From Bactrocera neohumeralis (Eukaryota > Arthropoda > Insecta > Diptera > Tephritidae): a DNA stretch of 64,000 nt. Under the pieces are notes generated by a model that ran no database searches, was not told the origin of the DNA, and saw only the letters and a list, made by a program, of their open reading frames with translations. The stretch covers positions 20,950,017 to 21,014,016 of the forward strand of contig NC_065919.1 in the NCBI RefSeq assembly GCF_024586455.1. The letters run 5' to 3'. Below, one piece after another: positions 57,260 to 64,000 of this stretch; within the stretch, counting starts at the first letter, position 1; every line of letters starts with the position of its first letter. A program made the translations under genes and the position numbers.

Positions 57260-58380
57260 TATATATGTATACCGGTAAAAAATGTGAAAGCTTTTCGAAT
57301 TATTAAGTCTGAAAGCAAAAGCTTTAGAATAGCCAGAAAATTGCTTTTAAATTATTTTACAGATTTTAATTTAAAAAATGGAAAGTGAAAGCTCTGTTGC
57401 ACTTTAATACAAAGCTTTTTGAATTACTTGGTGCAATAGCAAAAATTTTAGAGTTACTACGCTAGTTAAAAGTGTGGGTGCAAGCTTATTCATAAGATTT
57501 TTGTTGTAAAATCTAAAGCTTTTTATAAGAAGTTTAAAAAGCTTCATAATTATTTTTATATTATTTTTTCGTAAAAGTATGCAGTTAAAGTGCCACAAAT
57601 TTATTTTTAAATTTTTGTTCGTATATAATTACGAAAAGGAAAAATGAAAGCTCTTTATACAAAGCTTTTCGAATTACTTGGTACAATAGCAAAAATTTTA
57701 GAGTAACTTTTTTTAGATAACTGGTTAAAAGTGCGAGTGCAAGCTCATTTATAAGATTTTTGTTATAAAATCTAGAACTTTTATAAAAAGTTTAAAAAGC
57801 TTTATAATTTTTTTTTTATTAATTTTCCATTAAATTTGAAAGTTTAAATATTTGCAAATATTAATAGTGCCACAAAGTTGCTTTTAAATTATTTTACGGA
57901 TTCTAATTTAAAAAATGGAACAGTGAAAGCTATTTAATACAAAGCTTTTCGAATTACTTATTCTGAAAGCAAAAACTTTAGAGCAACTTTTGTAGATACG
58001 CTAGTTAAAAGTTTTTAAGATTTTTGTTATAAAATCGAAAACTTTTATAAGAAGTTTAAAAAGCTTCATAATTTTATATTAATTTTTTCATTAAAATTTG
58101 ATGTAAAAGTAGCCAGCTAAAGTGCCACAAAAATGCTTTTAAATTATTTTACGGATTTTAAAAAATGGAGAAGTGAAAGCTCTTTTATACAAAGCTTTTC
58201 GAATTACTTAGTCTGAAAGCAAAAACTTTTAGTATCTTTTGTAGATACGCTAGTTAGAATTGTGATTGCAAGCTCATTTATGAGTTTTTGTTATAAAATC
58301 TAAAGCTTTTTATAAAAAGTTTAATTCATAATTTTATATTAGTTTTAAATTTGTAAAAGCTCTGTTGCATAAAGCTCGTT
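57260..58380. repeat. intronic tandem array, unit about 260 bp, AAGCTTTT-rich
   Basis: Four to five diverged units of about 250-275 bases. Each unit carries GTGAAAGCTCT-type, ACAAAGCTTTTCGAATTACT, GCTAGTTA, AAGATTTTTGTTATAAAATC, AGTTTAAAAAGCTTCATAAT and GTGCCACAAA blocks in the same order, with units starting near 57378, 57640, 57915 and 58165. Small indels separate them. No coding capacity. Confidence 0.85.
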
Positions 58381-58525
58381 GATTACAATGTTTTTATTTA
58401 AAGCCCAGTCGCAACGTTGCAGCTATATGTATTTTTATACTTATATGCGCTTTCAGAAAACTAACAAAAGTCAAGTTTTCTAAAGCTTTCGCTCAAAGCT
58501 CGAATTTTTGTAAGCACGCATCCAA

Positions 58526-58785
58526 AACTAAAGCTTAGTAAGAGATTCTGAAATGAATTTAAATATATTTTGTCAGTTATTTTTATACGAAAGAAAGAAA
58601 ACTTTTCCCAAATCTAAAGCTCAGTGAGAGCTTCTGAAATGAAGTGAAATATATTTTGTTAGTTATTTTTATACGAACGAAATAAAGCTTTTTTCAAATC
58701 TAAAGCTCAGTGAGAGCTTCTGAAATGAAGTGAAATATATTTTATTAGTTATTTTTATAGGAAAGAAAGAGAGCTTTTTTACAGC
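58526..58785. repeat. intronic tandem repeat, 86-bp unit, three copies
   Basis: Units begin at about 58526, 58611 and 58697 with AATCTAAAGCTCAGTGAGAG and contain TTCTGAAATGAAGTGAAATA and GTTAGTTATTTTTATACGAA. The second and third copies are nearly identical and the first is more diverged. Confidence 0.9.
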
Positions 58786-59878
58786 TTGTACAGCTTGCGG
58801 AAATTATATGATATTTACTCAAAAATATTAAGCTTTCACAAGGCAGTTTTTTAAATAAAAGCTTTCGTGTATTTTTTTCTTTTTTGGTATGTTAAGAAAC
58901 CATTGGTTCCAAACTTAGTTGTTATCAAAAGCTTTCCAAAGGTTTAATAAGCTATTTAGTTTAGTGAACCATTTTTTGATAAAAGGAATAATTTCATTCA
59001 ACTATTAAGCAATATGTCCAGCTATTTATTTGGTTGTTTCTATTTCACACGCTTTTTAACTTAGTGAATATCCCACCTTTACCACATTCGCATATAAAAT
59101 AAAATCTTGTCGTAATTTTGCTTGTTATAAAATTCAAAGTTTTGCACCGTCATTACCTTCGAAGGTCCCCGCATTGTGGGGCAAAGGCACATTTGTTATG
59201 AAGAACCGAAGGCTTCAATATCGATTATAATTAAGTAAGAAAAAAAAATAGATTTTCTCGAACATATTTCGAAGGTCGGTGCGTTAGTGAAAAATTAGAA
59301 ATTCCCCACGGACAAACCGCACTAGAAAATGAGCTGCCAAAAAAGCAAATAAAGAAACATACATATCTCAAAAAACAAATTCTTGTAATAAATCTACACA
59401 CTTAATGGCTGTAGTAAATACACATACAAACATATTTTGAAATCGAGAATAATTTGTATAATTTTTTTTTATATTTTTTTACATTTGTTGTATATTGCAT
59501 TTAATTGTTGTTGCTGTTGCTGCGCGCGTGCTTTTCATCTATTGCTAAAAATACCAAAAATATATATATTCACAAATATAAATCCATCAACGCACACAAT
59601 TCCTCCAAAAATATTGTAATGACAACCAACCTCTGCTCGTCGCGTGCCAAATACGTCCAATCGATGAATTGCATTTGAAACTCCTAAAACACCTCTGTGC
59701 TGTGCTGTGATGCTGTGCCACCGGATATGCTACAACCGCTTGTTATCATGGATCCTACTTTACTCATCACCTGCACCAACACACACCAACAACCATAAAA
59801 AAATCATCAATATTTTGAACTTGAACTGCACCCACCATTGACGTGTGTTGTGTGACATCCTTTGAACATACAAAATAG
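58786..59878. other. gish intron, end
   Basis: AT-rich, with a few more isolated AAGCTTT words. A stretch at 59600-59820 is richer in C and A (CACACCAACAACCAT). It ends at CAAAATAG (59878), a usable but less pyrimidine-rich 3' splice site. No further exon is recognised. Confidence 0.65.
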
Positions 59879-60042
59879 ATAATTGTCCAGAGGGTATACC
59901 GCGTGTGTATTATCTGGGCACATGTGGTGGCCGTTATAATGCCATGGTATTAGAGTTATTGGGACTGTCCTTAGAAGATCTCTTCAATATTTGTTCCCGT
60001 AAATTTTCTCTTAAGACTGTACTGATGATATCTAAGCAACTT
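59879..60042 (+). CDS. gish: gilgamesh (casein kinase I gamma), hinge exon
   Basis: Exon of 164 nt between CAAAATAG and CTT|GTAAGT. Two bases complete an Asp codon and 54 codons follow (phase 0 exit): NCPEGIPRVYYLGTCGGRYN, AMVLELLGLSLEDLFNICSR, KFSLKTVLMISKQL. VLELLG is the hinge linking the kinase lobes, SLEDLF is the start of helix D and KFSLKTVLMISKQL is helix E. GTCGGRYNAMVLELLG identifies a CK1-type kinase. The next expected residues (catalytic loop with YRDVKPEN) are not encoded in the remaining 3.96 kb, so the gene continues past the window. Confidence 0.97.
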
Positions 60043-61160
60043 GTAAGTTTACATTATGTTTTTTTTTTTTAATTTTCTGTATGCTAAATTTCGTTTTTTC
60101 GTTTTTCTTCTGCTTTCTCTTTTGCTGTATTAATATTATGTATTTTATGAGAATTAAGTGTTTTATTTATTTTCTGTATCATTAATTTTTGTGTTTAAAA
60201 TAAGTTTTATGTGCGCTATGCTGCTTTTATTGGTTTCTATTGCATACTATATGAGTTCGATTAGTATAAGCTAAGTTTAGGAGGAATCAAAAAACTTGGA
60301 AAACTCTATACGAAGAAATTGTGTAAAGCATACGAGGAACACAAAAACAAAAACTAAAATAATTGAATGAGAAGAACTGAAAAACGTTTACTAATGAAAG
60401 CTTTGAAGCTTAAAGCTTGAATACACTCCATTTTAGATTGGGGGTTTAAAAAGGCTTTATATGGTTTCTGTATTCTGAGAATAAATTCTAACAGCGCAAC
60501 ATATTTTTAAGAGGTTGCGTGAATTTTTGAAGCTTCAAAAAAAAAGAAAAATTATTTTTACTATGCTATTCCAAAGCAATCGCAATAAAAAGTGCAGGAG
60601 ATTGCACCTTTGGGAGAGCAGCCCCTCAGGCTAGACCGGTCGGCTTGATCGTGCCATTCTCGAAACAACGTTTTCAAAGTCGGTAGCCACGATTTATCCG
60701 AAACTAGCAAAGCGATCTTATTGAAATGTTTCATAGTTCTTCTAAATAGAGTGGCCTCGTGATTGATCGCAGGATTTCATTTTCGATAGCAACTAATTTT
60801 TTTGAGCGAATTTGTAGTAAAAATTATATTCTCTCTTCTTCCAAAATACTCATCTTCTAACAGCGCTGACCAACACGAAGAACCGGCTGCCAACGGCTGA
60901 AGTTCCAAACATTTTTTTCACATGTTCCGCTTTGATATGCTAAGCATTCTTTCGGCCGTCAAAACCGACGTAACCGCTTAAAAAGCTTTAAGCGTGTTTT
61001 TTTGAAGTCAAAAAGTAAGAATTGATTTTTAAAATTTGCCTAGGTGTTTTACCAACAACAAAACTTTCATATAATACTTAAAAGCTCTTCTACCCAAATT
61101 GCTAGTTTCAAATGCCGTTTGATATTTAATAAAAATAAAAAGCTTTCGTCAAAAGAAAAG
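60043..61160. other. gish intron, start
   Basis: GTAAGT opens an intron that is still open at 64000. Positions 60590-60990 are less AT-rich than the surroundings and may be an unrecognised mobile element remnant. The rest contains scattered AAGCTT words. Confidence 0.6.
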
Positions 61161-61302
61161 AAATAAATCTATTAATTTTTCTGTGATGTGGGTCCTCTAC
61201 AAAGCTTTTAGAAAAACTTCTAATTAAAAAAAAATAAATCTATTAATTTTTCTGTGATGTGGGTCCCCTACAAAGCTTTTAAAAAAACTTCTAATTAAAA
61301 AA
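61161..61302. repeat. 71-bp tandem duplication
   Basis: Two adjacent copies of AAATAAATCTATTAATTTTT, CTGTGATGTGGGTCC(T/C)CTAC, AAAGCTTTTA and AAAACTTCTAATTA, starting at 61161 and 61232, with very few differences. This looks like a recent duplication. Confidence 0.92.
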
Positions 61303-61332
61303 AAAAAATTTTGGGCGTTTTTCTTGAAAAAC

Positions 61333-61560
61333 GTTAAGCATTTTTTTCTTAAAAAGCTTTAAGTGCCTTTTTCTTAATAATATTTTTTTTTGCACTTAAA
61401 TTTTGGGGATTTATTTCCCATCAAATAAGCCAGAAAGCTTTTAAAGCTTTTAGCACTTTTTGCTTAAAAAGCTTAATGCGCCTTTTCCTTGATAATCTTT
61501 TTCTGTTCTTAAATGTTCTGAATTTATTTTCCATTACAAAAGCCAGCAAGCTTTTAGAGC
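61333..61560. repeat. 115-bp tandem duplication, AAGCTT-rich
   Basis: Two diverged units of about 115 bases. Each runs from a CTTAAAAAGCTT block through GCGCCTTTT-type and GATTTATTTCCCAT-type blocks to AAGCCAGAAAGCTTTTAAAG. AAGCTTTTA words occur at both ends of each unit. Confidence 0.75.
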
Positions 61561-64000
61561 TTTTTTAATGACAACCTATTTTGTTTGACTTGTACAATTT
61601 CAGTTTATTTACAATCAAAGAAGCCAAACTTTTGTCCAGGTTCCAAAAAGCTTTCATTGTGGCAAAAAATTCTAAAAGTTACATATTTTTAAAAAATATA
61701 TGAAAATTAAATTATTTTCTGCATTTGAGAAACTTTTTCTTAAAATTGCTGAAATTTTCTTTAATATGTCATAAAAGTTGTACAAACTTTAATGTAAAGC
61801 TCTTGTGCACTATTACTTAGTTTTTTATAGGTACATAGGTACTTGGCGCTTAAAGTCTTTAAAGTTTATTTTTTATATTAAAAATATTTTTTTTCATTTA
61901 TATACATACTTACCTAGTTCTAATACAGTTGATATTATTTATAGTAGTCACATATGTAAGTGTCTCAACAGCCATTTTTGTATATTTAACGAGTCAGCTT
62001 GAATTTCTTTATTCCGCGCGTTTTCGACATATGTTTTTGTAACTGTTTCTTAAATATATTATCGATTCGAGTTTACGCGTACTCTTCGTGTTGTTAGTTT
62101 AATAACGTCGTTTTTTGTTTTTTTCCTTCGAAATTTTTCGTTTTTCTATCACTTTTGATACACACCGCCTATTCTTTCGAAATGTATCTTCGTCTTTTTC
62201 CAATTTTGTTACACAACTTTTCCAGTTATTTTTCTCCAAATTGGTTTTCGAATTTTGCGCCTAATCCAAATGAATAATTTTTGAACTCGTTTTACTCATC
62301 ACTCGTTCAGTTATAATCTTCACATTTTTTCTTTTTTATCTACGCTCGTTTTCTGTTTACTTCTTTTCATTTGGAAACAGTTTCTTGGGTAATTCAAAAT
62401 AATTTTAGAATATTTTGTACTTTACTATTTATTTTTTAGGCGCAACTAAAGCATTTTGTTTAAATTAATGAAAAAATATATTTTCTGTTTTTATCAAAAT
62501 AATTTGTATTCTATTTTAGTAGTTACAGTGCCAATTAACATTTTTTGTTCAAAAGTAGTGTTTATCTATATTAAAAAAATATATATTGTTAATTAGTTGA
62601 AGTATTTTTAAATCGAGTTACGCTTAGCGTTGAAATTCTTTGTAAGATAGTGTTGAGTTTTCAGTTAGTTTAAGGTTAGTTGTATTGGGTAGTTTTATTT
62701 TATTGTTATAACCGTTTGTTCTAGATTTTTAAAAATGAAAACAATTTTGAGCTAAAGTTGATTTTGTTACATTTTTAGTTCAGTTCAAAATAATTATTTA
62801 ATGCCTAAAGTAAACTATTACAAATTTAACTACTCAAATCGATTAGTATAATAACGCAGTCAAATACCAATATGACTTTAACTGTTATGTTCCGTTAAAT
62901 ATTCAGACATGTATATAAAAAAAAATTATTAGTTGCTTTTTTAGCGTATTTTTTATTTGCATTTATTGAAATTATCGAAATTGAATAAAAGCGTGACTAA
63001 ACTTACCCGCCCTACTAAAAAAAATCATGTACAAACCAAGAAAAATGGGTCGATCCCGCCAACTTCTACTTTGCATTGCATGTTCTTTTCTACCAACCAT
63101 TGTGTACGCCGTCTGTTAAATTGTTTTTCCCCACACCTTCGTTGGCAGCGCTCTCTTCTTTACCCTTGAAACAACAACCCAACAGCCAGTGTCGATTTTT
63201 TTTTTTGTACAACTACTAAGCATTTTATTTATCTAAAACAAATATTTTAAATTTTTATGAATTGTAAATATTAGATATATACACACATATGTATATCAAA
63301 ACTGATTTTCTCTTCTTGTATAAATAAAAAATTTCTACTATTTACACCCACTTTTATGACTCATCATACTATGTTTAGTACTAACCGCTAGTCTACTATG
63401 GTAGTTATCTCTGTGAAACTGCTGTCAGAGAGAACACAAACCTTTTTCGCTCAGTATAGGTATAAAATAAAAAAAAATAATTATTTACCTAACCATTTTT
63501 CCAATTTCAAATATGTAAAATGAAGTGTGTGAAAATGAAGAGAGAGGATAATATGTATACAAATATATAGATATAAAAATATAGGTCAGCCGGTTTCTTT
63601 AAAGCTTATCAGTTTATATGTGTGTTTGTAAGATGTCAAATATATCTTTTTTTGTTGATTTTTTTGAGCATTTATTTACCATGTACTTTTGGGAGACGAA
63701 AATATGTCATATTTGATGTATGTATCTTCTAAATTTTAGGTTGTCATAGCCAAGTTGTTATATTTATGGACCAAAACTCGTGATTATTTATTGCTTTGGA
63801 AGCTTAAATTTTGTAAAACCTGGGATGGGATTTTTACCATTTTTTTTTGACATGTAAGACTATCGACATAAAATGTAATTATTTATTAGTTCTGCATTTT
63901 TTTAACTCCGAGAAATTATTACATGTCAAAGCTATTTTTTCGGGGATTTCCATATAAAAATATATTCTTTGGAAGCTTTGGAACCTGAATGGGATTTTTT
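61561..64000. other. gish intron, continuing beyond the window
   Basis: Very AT-rich sequence with T-rich runs and one GC-richer patch at 63040-63180. The short frames at 61805 and 62957 have no kinase similarity. The exon expected next (LLHRIEYVHS-type and RDVKPEN) was looked for and not found. Confidence 0.6.

Noticed and set aside
62957..63169. Possible next gish exon in a GC-richer patch
   Set aside because: The reading shows no catalytic-loop residues (no RD-type motif) and no phase-0 acceptor with kinase similarity.
1..64000. LTR retrotransposons, tRNA or rRNA genes
   Set aside because: Searched by eye for protease/integrase motifs, paired LTRs and tRNA box sequences. None was convincing, but a covariance or profile search could still find diverged ones.

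Overview
The window is AT-rich dipteran nuclear DNA. It is most likely from a tephritid fruit fly: it carries rosa-type (DD41D) mariners, mini-me/DINE-1-like repeats with (GTCY)n cores and many CATA/TGTA microsatellites. The genus assignment is an inference.

Only one host gene is visible. It is the middle part of gilgamesh (gish), the fly casein kinase I gamma gene, on the + strand. Three exons are secure from splice sites, matching phases and protein motifs: 32297-32511 (Gly-rich N-terminal tail and glycine loop), 56802-56912 (VAIK lysine and helix C) and 59879-60042 (hinge to helix E). They join in frame with phases 1, 1 and 0. A fourth, new candidate is an 84-nt phase-1 cassette exon at 56173-56256, which would insert a 28-residue Gly/Ser-rich loop between the glycine loop and the catalytic lysine. 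The exon upstream of 32297 was not found. The exons carrying the catalytic loop (RDVKPEN), the DFG equivalent and the C-terminus lie beyond position 64000.

Everything else is intron or upstream non-coding sequence filled with decayed mobile DNA. Retroelements: an R1/LOA-like LINE (8.2-10.1 kb), a second one (33.5-34.5 kb), a Jockey-like LINE 3' end (39.5-40.3 kb) and five RTE pieces (11, 22, 27, 37.5 and 46 kb). DNA transposons: seven rosa-like DD41D mariners (15, 29, 35, 46, 48, 50 and 54 kb), several DD34D mariners (3, 8, 12, 40.5, 43-44 and 53 kb), a maT-like DD37D element (24-25 kb), a Tc1 element with direct repeats inside its inverted repeats (13-14.4 kb) and another Tc1 fragment (47 kb). 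Non-autonomous elements: a TTAA-flanked family of about 0.7 kb (five copies), three 1.1-kb mini-me/DINE-like copies plus a broken fourth, a second DINE-like family (four pieces), and two MITEs caught inside transposase pseudogenes (500 bp with TTA duplications; 404 bp with TA).

The last intronic part (57.2-61.6 kb) holds several unrelated tandem arrays that share a dense AAGCTTTT motif. No intact transposase, tRNA, rRNA, CRISPR array or LTR retrotransposon was recognised. Boundaries of the degenerate elements were judged by eye and are good to roughly 20-50 bases unless a terminal repeat is named.
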